A DNA stretch of 64,000 nucleotides from the NCBI RefSeq assembly GCF_000204055.1, contig NW_006768776.1, positions 1,433,168-1,497,167 of the forward strand, given 5' to 3'. The notes beneath the pieces were generated by a model. The model ran no database searches. It had not been told where the DNA came from and saw only the letters and a list, made by a program, of their open reading frames with translations. Shown here piece by piece: positions 10,166 to 22,460 of the stretch. The DNA is from Melampsora larici-populina 98AG31 (taxonomy: Eukaryota; Basidiomycota; Pucciniomycetes; Pucciniales; Melampsoraceae). Each line of letters begins with the position of its first letter. Within the stretch, counting starts at the first letter, position 1. The translations under genes and the position numbers were made by a program.

Positions 10166-12973
10166 ATGATGTTTCCAATCCTCAGACAATGGCAGCACCA
10201 AGGGGTCCTCATGACTTTTTTACTTCTGATGATCATCAAAAGGAGATGTGTCATGGGGCTCCCAGCGGACATAGGCGAAATCGCTGCTGGGGAGGAGATG
10301 GCGAAAAATTTGGGAGAAATAACTGGCGCCCACGAAGGGACGCATAGCGACGTTCTTCACCACCTACAAAACTCGGATCACCAGCAGGACTTGAACTTCG
10401 ACTCGCAGACAAGAGATCATGGAAAGGCTTCGAATCACGAAGATGACTCTTCCTCATCTTCTCATGAAGATGACGATACTTCATCGTTAGGTGCAGACAC
10501 AGCTTGGTTCGATGGAGACTTGCCATCTGTTTCTGCTGGAGAGCATGACCAACACATGGAAGAAGCCATCAAGAACTGGAGATCAGTAGATCACCAGCAA
10601 GCCGATCAAGAAATCAACGACAAGACCAACGAATTGATCAAACTAAGAAATAAACTCCAACACTTCCAAACAGAAGAAAAGGCGAATCTGGTCAGAGTAG
10701 ATGATATACATCGTAAGGCATCTGAGAAGCTTATAGAAGAATTGAAAAGAGATCCTAGTTTGAAGAAAAAGCTGTCCACACAAGAGGGCAATTTGAAGGA
10801 TAGCGAGGATCCTTCGGTACAATCATGGTTAGATATAGTAGCAAGGGTAAAACTATTCAAGAAACCTTCGGAAAAACCAGCTTTTGTGAAGTGGTTGATC
10901 AGATCCTTCTGGGAAAACCCACGTGACCTTGTTATGAAAGTCTTTGGAGGTAAATACTATCGAAGTTGGGCGGCATGGAGATACCTAAACAGTATGGTTT
11001 CTGATAAAACTTTCAGGAGTCGTGAAGATATTCAAGAAGCTCTCGAGATATTTCAAAAATTGGGAAAATCAAGATTGACCGACAATCAGAACAAACTAAT
11101 CATTCTGTTAAAGGAAGAAGGAATACAAGCGGTTGAAGAGAAACATAAAACACTTATTGCTGAGGCCTCTCGACTTGGTTTCGAAGAAAACATGATAATT
11201 CCGAAAGATGCCAGGGAAATTGTACAGCGACATATGAAATACTTAATCAACATGGTCCATAGTGCTCATTTCTCGGATGATGATAAACTGGAGTTAGCAC
11301 GTCTGACTATCGAACCATCGCCTACAAAGAACATAGAAAAGTTAGAAATTCTACAGGCCAAAGAGGGTGTCTCAAAAATGATCTACGATGAATTGGAGAA
11401 AGCAGCGTATATACAGGAAAAGTTGGTCGGTCATCATGAGTTGACACCTGATCAAAAGATACTTTTGAAGCATATTTACAACCATCCTGAATCGTTTCAT
11501 ATCGTCCCAGAAGAACTATCGGAAGCGGAAAGCAACCTTCTATCGGAAATTTCACATTTGTATGAAACACGTCGTCGATGCATTAATGAACAAAAGGCGG
11601 AAGTACAGCTTTTGAAGGAGAGGATGAAAAACCAGGATCATTTCGCTTCCCGAAAAGCTGGACGCTTGGCACAAATAAAAACAAATCACGGTGATAGAAA
11701 TGGACCCGTACTGATGGATGATTCAGATATTGAGGTGATGGAAGGATTAGCTCAACAAGCAGATGAAGAAAGTCGTAAGATCAAGATTCCGTCTACAGAA
11801 ATCACAAAGAGCGGCGAAATTTTGGTGGATCGATCCAAAGAAAACATCGTCGTTTTGGAACCGAAAGTAACCAGCCAAAATCAAGACGTGAAGGCTATAG
11901 AGATTTTGGAAGGTCTCGGTGCGGAAGGTGCTTTGAAGACCGAAGTGGACTTGATTGTTCGAAAGCTCGAAAACCGACCGTTTGTCTTGACAAAAGGCGA
12001 ACAAGATCGCGTTCTTTATGCAGCTGAAGAGGCCAAGAAAAACGTGGGCAAAGAACCGGATGTCGAACTTGCGCGGGATATGCTTGAGCTCAGTTCAAAG
12101 AATCATTTCTTCCCTGATGCATTTAACACCCCAGGACTTAATCAGAAAGGTACTCTTCAGAAGATACTACGGGGAGAGCCCCTGTCGCTAAGAGAGTCTG
12201 TAATGGCGAACTCACTGGCAGCCGCATATCGTCAACACATAGTTGACCGGATGACTGAACCTGAACTGGCTCTTCTATCGGTTCGCAAATTCAAGCACAC
12301 GATGCAGCATCTATCTGAAGGAGAGACGAACGCCCTGTTAGAACGGATAGAGCGATATTCTCTTGGTCCAGACGAATATTTTACAATTTTGATGGCGCTG
12401 GAAAAGAAAAAATACTTTACCTCAGATCAATGGTTCCTGTCCTTCGTGAGCCACGCAGAGAGTTCCGGTACGGAAATTTCTCCAGAGCTTGCGGAAGTCA
12501 AGAGTGGGTTGGAAAATTCGATTCACCTGAGCCCTCACCTACAAGAAGTGCTTGATCACTTCAATGTAAACGTGAAACTGGCAATTGTGAAACAACTTGA
12601 GGAAGAGGGTTCTGAAGAAGGGCGTTTCCTCGATGAAGCTATGGGTATTATTGGCTCTGCCGCGATTGGTACCACAGATCTTGAAAGGTTGCAGCTGATC
12701 TCACAAATGAATGCACAAGAAATTCGAGCATTATTCGAACATCAAGACAAGTATGAAGACTTGGACAAGTTAGTCAAGGAGGCTCAACGCAAACTGTCCT
12801 TGGTAAAAGAGTATGATCAAAGAATGCACATATTTAGTAAAGAACAGCAATCACTTGAAGAAAAAGTAGACGCTCAACGTTCACTGTCAGAACTAAGCTT
12901 TCAAAACTTGGAACAAACAAAGCACATCTTCAATGAAAAGCTGAAGTCTCTGGGTATTGATCATCATTTCTAG
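10166..12973 (+). CDS. Large secreted helical protein of unknown function (paralog B)
   Basis: One uninterrupted frame of about 935 codons from the ATG-ATG at 10166; the frame opens at a TTG at 10148, rejected as start. The N terminus has a short charged stretch, a hydrophobic core (VLMTFLLLMII) and then KRR, compatible with a signal peptide or anchor, less clean than in paralog A. Residues about 60-120 are rich in His, Asp and Ser with SSSSHEDDD-type clusters; the rest is charged, helical and Cys-poor. Paralogy with 3381-6164 rests on shared landmarks: NW-x-S-V-DHQ near residue 145, an NSL-x3-Y-x3-I-x2-RM-x3-ELAL segment near residue 700, and a C-terminal K-L-K-S-L-G-I-D ending. Divergence is high (by eye perhaps a quarter identity), so the duplication is old. 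A role at the host interface or in the cell wall is only inference from secretion. Confidence 0.85.
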   Translation: MMFPILRQWQHQGVLMTFLLLMIIKRRCVMGLPADIGEIAAGEEMAKNLGEITGAHEGTHSDVLHHLQNSDHQQDLNFDSQTRDHGKASNHEDDSSSSSHEDDDTSSLGADTAWFDGDLPSVSAGEHDQHMEEAIKNWRSVDHQQADQEINDKTNELIKLRNKLQHFQTEEKANLVRVDDIHRKASEKLIEELKRDPSLKKKLSTQEGNLKDSEDPSVQSWLDIVARVKLFKKPSEKPAFVKWLIRSFWENPRDLVMKVFGGKYYRSWAAWRYLNSMVSDKTFRSREDIQEALEIFQKLGKSRLTDNQNKLIILLKEEGIQAVEEKHKTLIAEASRLGFEENMIIPKDAREIVQRHMKYLINMVHSAHFSDDDKLELARLTIEPSPTKNIEKLEILQAKEGVSKMIYDELEKAAYIQEKLVGHHELTPDQKILLKHIYNHPESFHIVPEELSEAESNLLSEISHLYETRRRCINEQKAEVQLLKERMKNQDHFASRKAGRLAQIKTNHGDRNGPVLMDDSDIEVMEGLAQQADEESRKIKIPSTEITKSGEILVDRSKENIVVLEPKVTSQNQDVKAIEILEGLGAEGALKTEVDLIVRKLENRPFVLTKGEQDRVLYAAEEAKKNVGKEPDVELARDMLELSSKNHFFPDAFNTPGLNQKGTLQKILRGEPLSLRESVMANSLAAAYRQHIVDRMTEPELALLSVRKFKHTMQHLSEGETNALLERIERYSLGPDEYFTILMALEKKKYFTSDQWFLSFVSHAESSGTEISPELAEVKSGLENSIHLSPHLQEVLDHFNVNVKLAIVKQLEEEGSEEGRFLDEAMGIIGSAAIGTTDLERLQLISQMNAQEIRALFEHQDKYEDLDKLVKEAQRKLSLVKEYDQRMHIFSKEQQSLEEKVDAQRSLSELSFQNLEQTKHIFNEKLKSLGIDHHF

Positions 12974-14289
12974 CGTGACATATCCATCGGTCTGCTTAGG
13001 TTGTGACAAGTCTTTTCATACCTTTCCATTGAATTCCGAGGATGTGATCTTATACTCAGATTGAAGCTTGGCCTCATATCTATCCGCTGCTCCAGAGTTT
13101 GTTGATAGATTGTAGGAAGATATGTAGTTCCTTTCATTGTTTTTTCCTCATCTCTACAGAAGAATGATTATGTGATCATGTTATGTAAAGATTCCATCAC
13201 TAGGTCAAGATCATTCATTTTGAGATCAAATCTCTAAAATAGCATTTTGTTCTATGCATTCTTTCCACAAACCCCCAAAGGTCTAGGAAATTAATTGTGG
13301 CTGTCCATAGGGTCACTGTAATAAACAGAACATACCAAAAACAAGACTCATTCCAAATTGTGTGATTTTTGAAAGGTCCAAGTTGGACAATTTGTGTTTT
13401 TGAGCCATTCCTGGATTATGTACTCAGTACAAAAGCTGAGAATCAGATGACTGTGAATAAGTAAAATGTCTGTTTGATGGCCAAACTTTGAGTCTGGGGT
13501 GGAGTAGTTTTTAGTACCTGCTCATTTAATTTGATCGCCTCTTGCACAAGGGACGAAGTGCTAGATACGTCCATGGATGAGTAACGTTGTGTGAAGGAAA
13601 TGACCAATGGGGGGAAGTTTCCATTAAAGGACGAATCCGGGTTAAATTACTACACTAGACATATGTGAGAACAGGCTTGAGTCCGCAAGTCTTACACCTA
13701 CCTAAGAGGTGGCATACCCGGATTCCCAAAGACTTCCCTCTGCCCATTCGGAAACTTAGTTCCAAATTTCCAGAGGAAGTCGAAAGACTATCCTAATCTC
13801 ATCACTTGAGGAGAACAAGCGTTACAATCAATTCTTATCATTTATTAACTAACTAACTAATAATTTTTTCTCCAGCCCACCCACCCTCAAGAATTCATCA
13901 AACACACGAATATTACAACAAATGGAGGAGAGCAAAACCAGACTTCCTAAGTTTCAGAGAGAGTTCTCCTAAAAGTCAGGAGAGATCTCGGGAGCAAGTC
14001 TCTCGCGCTCCTCCGTCGCGACCAGGCGTCAAGAAGGAGAGTTCCTAAGGATTTCTCCTCTGTGAGGCGCCTAACTCCCATTGTACTACCTTACCTCACC
14101 TAGGATTAAACCTAGGCAAGGTAAGGCTTTGCCCTAATTGTTAATAAAAAATGATAATGTTATAAGATTAAATGGAACACTACGGTATAAAGTTTCTCAC
14201 TGTCCATTCTAGCAATCAATGCTTATCTTCTACAAATGTTCATGATCCACTGTGAACATTATTCAACTTCCCCAAGTGGAAATGGGAAA
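12974..14289. other. No supported gene
   Basis: No coding frame of note. A segment at about 13390-13500 (TATGTACT..GCTGAGAATCA) weakly resembles the interior of the CACTA-type MITE at 8480-8560 and may be an old relative. An (ACTA)n run lies at 13855-13870, and a short palindrome CCTAGGATTAAACCTAGG lies near 14100. Confidence 0.4.
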
Positions 14290-14543
14290 ACAATTAGGAG
14301 TTGGAGTATGGTTTAGCATAAAAGGATCCATCACTTCACACCTGAGCCATAACACCCACACTACATATGTGCATCAGACTTAGTGAATAGGTGGCTATCA
14401 TGTACATACATGTCTGCTCAGTTTTATGCTCAACTGGATATGTGAATCATATGTAATACATGCTGTAATCTTTTTCAGCTGGGCAAGCCCATTGAAAAAG
14501 TCACCACATACACTGACTCAAAGTTTTGGTGTAATTTAATCAA
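14290..14543 (+). repeat. R1 dispersed repeat copy
   Basis: This copy matches 960-1260 in the same orientation: the CACACCTGAGCCATAACACC block, ACTACATATGTGCA, ATCATGTACATACA and the terminal CACATACACTGACTCA..GTTTTGGTGTAAT. It stops abruptly where the GGCTGTGACCC element begins at 14544, which probably truncated or interrupted it. Confidence 0.7.
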
Positions 14544-14935
14544 GGCTGTGACCCAGCCCTGGCCCCGGCTGGCTCAGTCTGCCCAAAATCTTTCTGGAGG
14601 CACATGGTACGTGCCCTGACACACATGCTTGGGGTGATGAAAGCCCTGTGGGCAGCTCAGGTGGGGCCGGGACACTCAAGACCCGCTGTCTTTTTGCTGT
14701 GTTGACAAAATCTTTCTTTCTAAATTTCCTCCTATAGCTTTTTGATTTTGATGTAGGCTCATATAGCTTCCACAAAGCATCACACACACACAAACTTGCA
14801 ATAAAGTTCACAATAATCACTGTATTGCCCAGTTTTAGCACCTATAATCAGGTGTGCCCTGGTTGGCCCTGAGCACTTTCTGAAGGCCCTTGGGTCTAGT
14901 CAGGGTCAGGCAAAACTCAGGGCCGGGTCACAGCC
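14544..14935. mobile_element. Small TIR element (GGCTGTGACCC termini)
   Basis: The left end GGCTGTGACCCAGCCCTGGC is mirrored by the right end, whose reverse complement is GGCTGTGACCCGGCCCTGAG. The 392 bp between are GC-richer than the surroundings and encode nothing convincing. No target duplication is seen, so superfamily is unassigned. It abuts an R1 copy on its left. Confidence 0.65.
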
Positions 14936-15231
14936 CCACTTTGGACTATGTTGTGTTTAGCTCTCATTTTGGAACACAAAGATTTCTCATTTTATAACAC
15001 TTATCCTTAGTTTACAGTGGCTCTAAAGTTCCACTTGAGTCACATTGTCAAAACTGTCAAGATTGACCTTCCAGACACCAAAAAAGGTCTGCTGACCAAG
15101 TGCCAACCCTGGCCAACCCTGTTTGGTCAAATAATTGGATTCTCCATTGCCATCTCATCATTGACTTCAGCAGAGTAAGGAAAAAGATTGTTAGACTTGT
15201 TGAAGTACGATGAGCTCTAAAATCAAGACAA

Positions 15232-15447
15232 TAGGGGGTTTCAAGTCAGAAATTTTTTGTGAAACTTTTTGAAAAACGGACAAGTTTTTTAACCTTCCAG
15301 TGTTTTTTTCTGCAAATTTACGGTCAACAGCATCCAGGACACCTAAAAAGGTGTCCCAATCTTTCTTCAAATTTACAGTATATTTTGCAACATTGGACAA
15401 CTTGTTTGACTTAAAATACCATAAATTTCTTGACTTGAAACCCCCTA
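15232..15447. mobile_element. MITE, TAGGGGGTTTCAAGTCA family, copy 1
   Basis: A 216 bp unit beginning TAGGGGGTTTCAAGTCA and ending TGACTTGAAACCCCCTA. The TA at each end fits a TA target duplication as in Tc1/mariner-like MITEs. An internal GACACC-TAAAAA-GGTGTC hairpin is present. Confidence 0.7.
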
Positions 15448-15532
15448 ATAATGAAGCCCTATAGGAGTAATAAAAACAGACTCTACAGGAATACAACGAA
15501 TATGAATTGAACGGATTCATTTTCTTTGACAA

Positions 15533-15750
15533 TAGGGGGTCTCAAGTCAAAAAAAATTACAGTATTTTGCAGTACAACAAGTTGTCCAAGACTGTAAAAT
15601 GTCACGTAAATTCCAAAAATTTGGGACACCTAAAAAGGTGTCACAAATGCTGTTGACTGAATACTTGCAGAAAAAAAACACCGTAAAATTTTGAAAACTT
15701 GTCTATTTCATAAAAATTTCCACAAAAGTATCCTTACTTGAATTCCCCTA
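15533..15750. mobile_element. MITE, TAGGGGGTTTCAAGTCA family, copy 2
   Basis: A 218 bp relative of copy 1 starts TAGGGGGTCTCAAGTCA and ends ACTTGAATTCCCCTA, again with TA at both ends. It retains the GACACC/GGTGTC hairpin. It is more diverged at the right end than copy 1. The two copies lie 85 bp apart in the same larger TIR element. Confidence 0.65.
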
Positions 15751-16174
15751 ATTTCATTTCAGGGATCCTTCTACTTCCCTTATCTTTCTCTTGAAAAATG
15801 TTGGTCTTCCTAGAACTTGAAGGTATCCCATCTCTTTCAGCTCATAAACATACCATACCTTACTTGGAAATCACTCATTGAGACAATTTAGCTGGATGTC
15901 CGGCAAGAAATCAAACATTCACTGCATTTTTGTCAATGTCCAACTTACTTGAACAAGATGTTCAGATACTTAAATTACTTATTCTCTCATTTTAATCTCT
16001 CAATCCTTGAAATTTTTGAATATTGACAAAATAATGTGCTGATAAGATCAAAGGGATCCTTGATGAGATTGAGGATTGCCACGGGGCTGGTAAGCACCTG
16101 TTCACCAGGGCTTATTTTGGGACAGGAAGGTCATTTTTGTCAATTTTGACAATGTGACTCAAGTGGCACTATAG

Positions 16175-17571
16175 ATATAAAGCATCCCCAGTGGTGCTCG
16201 TATTCTGCGGGCTCTCAACAATACAGGCAATGAAAACCTCAAAAAACACTGCAGCGGACCTCACAAAATGTGAGGTGGGACGTCAAGAGTCTCCAAATTT
16301 TCATCGAGAGTCTCCACACTTAGGGGGCAATCAAGAATCTCAATGACACATGCACCCCCAGTATTGCAGTTGAGTAGATATGTCTTTGAGTACAAGCATA
16401 TAAAAAGACTCCAATTGCAGGATTTGCATAAATTTAAGTGCTCCGTTGTACAGACACACTTTTTTGACTCCCTACATTTGAAAATTATTTTGGGGGGTCT
16501 GTTTGGGAGCCCCCAAGACATGAGCTCTGTTGGAGATTCTCTTAGAGCCATCATATTATTTCTCATTCTATGGTATTTATTTGTAGTTCACACTTTCCCA
16601 TTCATCCTTTCTTTTTCAAACAATCTCATCTTAGGTCTCTTCCTTTATTCAAGACTTTGACCTGGTGTGTGGGTGTGTAGGCTGTGGACTGCCTGTCACA
16701 GAAAGGTTTTAGCCGTGTCTCTACTCCCATGATTGTCTCTCTGACCTATGCTCATCTTGTGCTTTCTAGTTTGTTGCCATTGGACCATATCTGATTCTGT
16801 TTTTTAGCTTACATACTCTACTATTCCTGCCCATCTATTGTAAGGGTTGGAGGCACGGTTCTTGAAAATTCAAACTTGAGGTATGTGTGATGAGGCGCAC
16901 AGAGATTGTGAAGATGAAAAGTTTCACAGTCTGTATCTTCTCTCATGTCAGGGCTGGGGGCTCCGGGTTCCTCCCGGCCCCGTCTTCTTGTTCTCATCCA
17001 CCTCGTCTCGGGTCCTGATGGGCCTCACCAATGTTGTCGTTCCTTTGGCCACCAGCGCCAATTCCACTCTAGCTCACACTGTTCCTGAGATCAGCTTCTT
17101 TTTCTGAAACTTTTCAAGCATTAAAGCCTCTTGAAATCCTATTTCAAAATCCTCAATACAGTACATTCCCTCTGCCAAACCTCTGTAGTTTGACCATTTT
17201 CACTCAGAGATAAATTATAATTTCCCCCTAATTTGTCCATAGGCAAACAGTTTTTTTGTTTATTTAAACACTTTTCAAGAAGTAGAAGAAAAAAATAAAA
17301 GAACAGGATCACAGACTAGAAGTATGAGGTATGAGTATATCTGATGTTACAAGAGGATCGATCACATACAAAGAAGAAACAAATCATTGAAAAAATAACT
17401 GATCATCAAACTAAACTAAACTAAACTCAATCACCTTCAATACCCATAACCAAAAAAAATCCAAAAAACAACAAACAAAAGATATCGGAAAATCCCACAA
17501 TGCTAAAAATTAATTCAAGCCAAATAAAACCATGAAATCTGAGCTCCAGAGTAACTTGATCAGTTCGATTC
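16175..17571. other. No supported gene
   Basis: Short open frames only (for example 16343-16660 and 16883-17107), with no domain, signal or splice support. Probably repeat-derived and unannotatable from sequence alone. Confidence 0.4.
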
Positions 17572-17576
17572 GTTTT

Positions 17577-17845
17577 TGTTGAGTGCCGATGGTGGATCAA
17601 GGCACGTTAGCTAATAGGATCCCAAGTCGTAGAGTGACAATTGCATAAGTACCTGTTGAGTGCCGATGGTGGATCAAGGCACGTTAGCTAATAGGATCCC
17701 AAGTCGTAGAGTGACGAGGGATCTAGCTACTCCGCCATCGGCACTGAGCTAAACACTAACTACTACATGTCACATAGGTGTATCCTAGTGAAAGCCACAC
17801 ACAAGTTCGCACACACATAAGTAGAAAATAGACAGAACATCAACA
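17577..17845 (-). repeat. 3' LTR of copia element 1
   Basis: TG..CA-type LTR (TGTTGAG on the plus strand, CATCAACA at the other end). It contains an internal direct duplication: about 62 bp starting at the LTR edge is repeated after 15 bp, giving a period of 77 bp (copies start at 17577 and 17654). Confidence 0.95.
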
Positions 17846-20803
17846 CCCCCCCCTTTCACTAGCGATGCACATCACCCATTCATACAAAGTAAAGGTTTGA
17901 AAAAATTAAAAAGAACATGTCCAAGCGGTTTCGTCATGATATCCGCCTTCTGATTCCTCCCATCAATCCATAAAACTTCCACAATACCATCAAAAACTAA
18001 CTCATTCACATAATGAAATTCACGCGCCACATGATGAGACCTTTTTGTCATATGTAAATCTTTTGCTACTTTAACTGCCGCCGTATTATCACACAACATC
18101 TTTCCTTTGATACGTTTCCCCAACATTTCCTCCACCACATTCAATATCCACACTAATTCCCGTGCTGTAGTACCTAATGCCATATATTCAGCGTGACATG
18201 TAGATGTTGCAACACAACTCTGCCTCCTCGATGCCCAAGCCACCGGACAACCAAATAAGAAAATAACATATCCATGCGTAGATCTCGAAAACTCCCCCCC
18301 CCAATTCGCATCACAGTATGCTTCTATGAATTCGTTTGGATCTTTCCTGCTGAAAAACAAACCATTTGTTCTCGTACCCGATACATATTGCAGTAAATGT
18401 TTCAATGCTGTCCAGTGAGACGATAATGGTTTTGCCGAGAATCGTGCTAAATAATTGACAGTGAACGCTATATCTGGACGTGTTCCAACAGCTAAATAAC
18501 TCAGTGACCCAATTAAAGACAAGTACTTGCTAGCTTCTAATGCTACTTCATCATCCTTTGCTGATTCGAGACTCAAACCTGCCACCATAGGTGTTTCCGC
18601 ACTCGACATCAAAAATCCAGCCTCCGTCACGATCTGAGTCGCTAAAACTTCTTGAGTTAAAAATAAACCATCATCCTTCTTAACCAATTTCACACCTACT
18701 ATCTGCTCTACTTCATCTTGCCACACCAGTTCAAAAAATTTCTCGAGAGATTCTCGCAAATAATTAATCATCTTGTCACTTGATGAACAAACCAACCCGT
18801 CATCCACATGAATCCACACAATCGCCACATCTCCTTCTGATTTCAACACATAGATCGACTGATCATTAACACAGTATTTGCAACCAACCTTCGAGAGTAC
18901 ATTTGAAAAGAATTTCCACCAACACCTCGCCGCTTGTTTAGTTCCATACAATGCACGTCTTAACTTCAAAACATCTCCTTCTCTCAAACACGGATAACCT
19001 TCAGGTGCCAAAATGTAAATTTCTTCATCAATTGGACTATGCGGATACGCTGAAACCACATCAAACCCCTTCACTATCCATCCTCTACACACCGATATTG
19101 CTAAAATGATCAATAGAGATGCAAATCTAGCAGTAGGCGCAAACGTCTCATGAAAATCCACACCTTGTTCTTGATTGAAACCCCTGACCACAAATCTTGC
19201 TTTATACTTCTTCACTTCACCATCTCCATCCAACTTTTTAGCAAACACCCACTTCGTAGACACAGCTCTCTTCCCTTCAGGTAACGCCACTTCAACCCAC
19301 ACATTCATTCTTTTCAACATCTCAATCTCCTTATCACACGCCTGCTTCCACTGATCTTTCTCAGAACTCTTCATAGCCGTCTTGAAACCAGATGGTATCT
19401 TATGCGCAATACCTGCTGCGAGCATTTGAATGTGCTGAACCAATACATCTTGTTCTCGGACTCCTTCAGTTATCTTACTATCATCTAATTCAAACGCTAC
19501 TTCAAGTACACTAAGCAATTCTTCTTCTTCATGACTGATATTTAAATCATTGAGTAAATGCTGAATCCCTGAAGTCTTATCTGGAATCGGCCATTCATCG
19601 GTAGAGTGTTTTACGAATTCATTACTAGCTTCTTCCTCCAACCACTCAGCATGAGCTGACTCCAAAAACATATTCGTTTTAGGGTCCCAGAATTTCCATC
19701 CTTTCGATCCAGATGGATAACCTATGAATCTACACTTGACAGCCCGATGATCCAGCTTTTTACGAATTTCTTGAGGTACATGAACAAATGCCCAAGATCC
19801 AAAAACACACAAATGATCAGCTTGTGGTTTTTCCTTGAATAGTATCTCTTGAGGTGATTTCCCATTCGTGTTAGAGTTTGGTGTTCGATTGTGTAAATAC
19901 GCTGCTGCTGCCACCGCAAAACCCCAAAATGACTTCGGAATGTCTTCCTGAAATAGCAAACATCTCATGATTGACTGAATTGTTCTTTGCGATTGTTCAG
20001 ATGTTCCATTTTGTTCATGATGATAACGCATAGTCTTCTCTAGTACAATTCCTAGACTTGCTAGATAGGTTTCCAGTGCTTGATTCATAAATTCTTTACC
20101 ACCATCATTTCTCCATCTCTTAACTTTTAATCCGGTCAATCTTTCTACCTCAGCAATGTACCTCTTAACGCAAGCTATCGTGTCCAATTTTTGATTAAGC
20201 GGATAAACCTTGATGAAAGTTGAATGTACATCCCTGATGTTCAAAAAATACGACGCCCCCCCCACAGATTTCGTTTGAAAAGGTCCACACAGGTCCGCTA
20301 CAATTAAACTGAGAGGCTGATCATGAGACATAAATGATGGTCCTATCCGATTTGTTTTTGTAGACTTCGCATCAGCACAAACTTCACATCTTTCAGTCGG
20401 ACCAAGCTTCATTGGCAGTCCGTGGCATGCTCCATCAGCAATCATCTTACGGAGCACTCGTTCGTTCGGGTGTCCTAACCTCTCATGCCACAACTTATAA
20501 GAACCAATCGCCATCGTTTCTACACTTGATTTCAGAACTTTAAAAATCCACCTCTGACCAACTCTCTTAGCTTTCATCATCACTCCATCTTTCATTCTCA
20601 ATTTAAGTCCAGTCTTGTCAGATTCAAAATTTATTCCCTGATCGTGAATTGCAATACCAGAAACAAGATTATGACGCAAACCCTCACACAGATAAACGGG
20701 TTCTAATACACAATTTAACAAAGGATTATCCATATCTGATATCCTAACACTTCCAACACCTGTAATCACCGCCTTAGTAGACCCATCAGCAACCATCACA
20801 TTA

Positions 20804-21579
20804 GAGCATCTCCTATCGTTCGAGTAAATTTTCTGTAAATTTTCTGTACATACTGACTCGGTACGGTATCACTTGATACAGAACGGTGGAAATCCACTAT
20901 CGTTGCATTATATCAAACAAAGTACAGTACATACTGTACAGAAACACCTCATTGCCACTATCGTATGTTCGGTAAAAAAAACTGCAAATCTCATGTTCTA
21001 TCACGCAACAATCCATCCGAGCACAATCAGTTTGCAAAGACAATTGATCTGATGACAATTGATTTCAGAACAATCACTTTGAAAACAAGATGATTGACTT
21101 CATAACAATTGACTTGAAAACAATCGAGCTGAAAACAATCGAGCTGAAATCAAACGAGCTGAAAACAAACGATTGAAAAAAGTCAATCAAAAAACGATCG
21201 ATTAGAAAAAGATCAATTAGAAAAAGATCAATTAGAGAACAGCCAAGTTATCTATATGACCATTTGAAAACCATTGATCACAGAAAACGGAGAATTTACA
21301 AGATGAAATTGGTGTTTGATGGTGATACAGGTGTAGTGGGATAGAGTGGGACTGATTTGAGGATGAGTTGTAGGATCGTCTCGGTAGAAGTCGAGCAGAT
21401 TTGCAGATACCGACCTCTGCAGAATTGGTAGAGGTCCAGCAAATTTACTGGACCTCTACAGAATTTCTACAGATTCTGTGGGTACCGATGCATGATTTTG
21501 ACACGATTGGGAGTTTTGACCCTTGGTACGGTAAAATTTACCGTACCGAAGCCGTTTACCGAGACGATAGGAGATGCTC
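20804..21579. mobile_element. PIF/Harbinger-type MITE in copia 1 pol
   Basis: A 776 bp element with termini GAGCATCTCCTATCG (inverted at both ends) and target duplication TTA (20801-20803 and 21580-21582). TWA target duplications are diagnostic of PIF/Harbinger. It lies between protease and integrase coding and its removal is frame-neutral. The interior (21040-21245) is a degenerate array of GAAAACAATCGAGCT-like units. It shares the first seven terminal bases with the full-length PIF element at 54679-61039, a possible source of transposase. Confidence 0.93.
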
Positions 21580-22460
21580 TTAATCGGTGATATCTTCTTG
21601 AGATTCATGAATGTTTCTGGTGAATTAAAAATGTGGTGGGTAGCCCCGGTATCAAAAATAGCATCATCAACTGAAGTATTCAGGCGAACGTCACTAACAG
21701 TAACATCTTTAGGATCATCCCAAGGTTGAAGATCCAATTCAGCCATTTCTAACTCGACTTCATTAGTCTTGACAGATCCGCTGGTAGATGCCTTCTCACG
21801 AGATTGAAATTGACGTTTGCGTCTACACTGATTCGCAAAATGATTAAATCCGTTACAGTTGTAACATCTTTGTGGCCTGTACGTGTTGAACGAAGTGGAT
21901 GCTGACGAGTTACCACTTGTCGGAGGAATACGAGTCGTGACCTTCAAAGCCTCTGGACCTTTAACTCTTCGATATTGAATATCAGCCGCCGTAATCGCCT
22001 TCTGTACATCACTAGTTGTGATTACAGTTGCCGGATTTTGCGCAATACGGTCTTCAAAAGCTGCATCTACATTTGGAAAGTCTGCTGGCATTGAATTCCT
22101 GACGATAATAGCAAACATCTCATCCGATAAATCCAATCCAATCATTTTCAAATCTTCTTTCTTCTTCCTTAACACATTCAAATGACTTTCTAAACTTCCT
22201 ACACCACTATCATATTTCAAGTCATTGAGTTCAATCAACTTAGCACATCTTCCGGCAAACGAAACTTTTGAAAATTGTTTCCTAAGCTCAGCTAAACGCC
22301 CACACGGATGCTCAATACTGTCCACCATCCTAGACAGCTCGTCATGCATCGTCCAGTACAAGATACTGTTTACCACTTCAGCATATTTGGGCCTGTAATT
22401 CTCATCCCCCGGAATCATAGTAGGTTCAAGATAGTCGGCAACATCGGGAATCAAAGCTAA

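Larger units (their letters stand above)
15021..16174. mobile_element. TIR element carrying two nested MITEs
   Basis: Left arm CCACTTGAGTCACATTGTCA..GACCTTCC (about 15021-15130) recurs in reverse complement at about 16075-16174 with scattered mismatches. The enclosed DNA holds two copies of a TAGGGGGTTTCAAGTCA family (15232-15447 and 15533-15750). No transposase is visible, so it is non-autonomous. Ends are approximate because no target duplication was identified. Confidence 0.6.

Noticed and set aside
15191..15532. 113-codon minus-strand frame
   Set aside because: It crosses a MITE with inverted termini and has no domain.
16883..17107. 74-codon plus-strand frame and the neighbouring 16343-16660 frame
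   Set aside because: No splice, signal or domain support; likely chance.
17577..17730. 77-bp repeat in LTRs as a tRNA-derived or CRISPR-like repeat
   Set aside because: No tRNA arms or boxes, only two copies per LTR, no spacers of uniform size beyond the single gap; it is an LTR-internal duplication.
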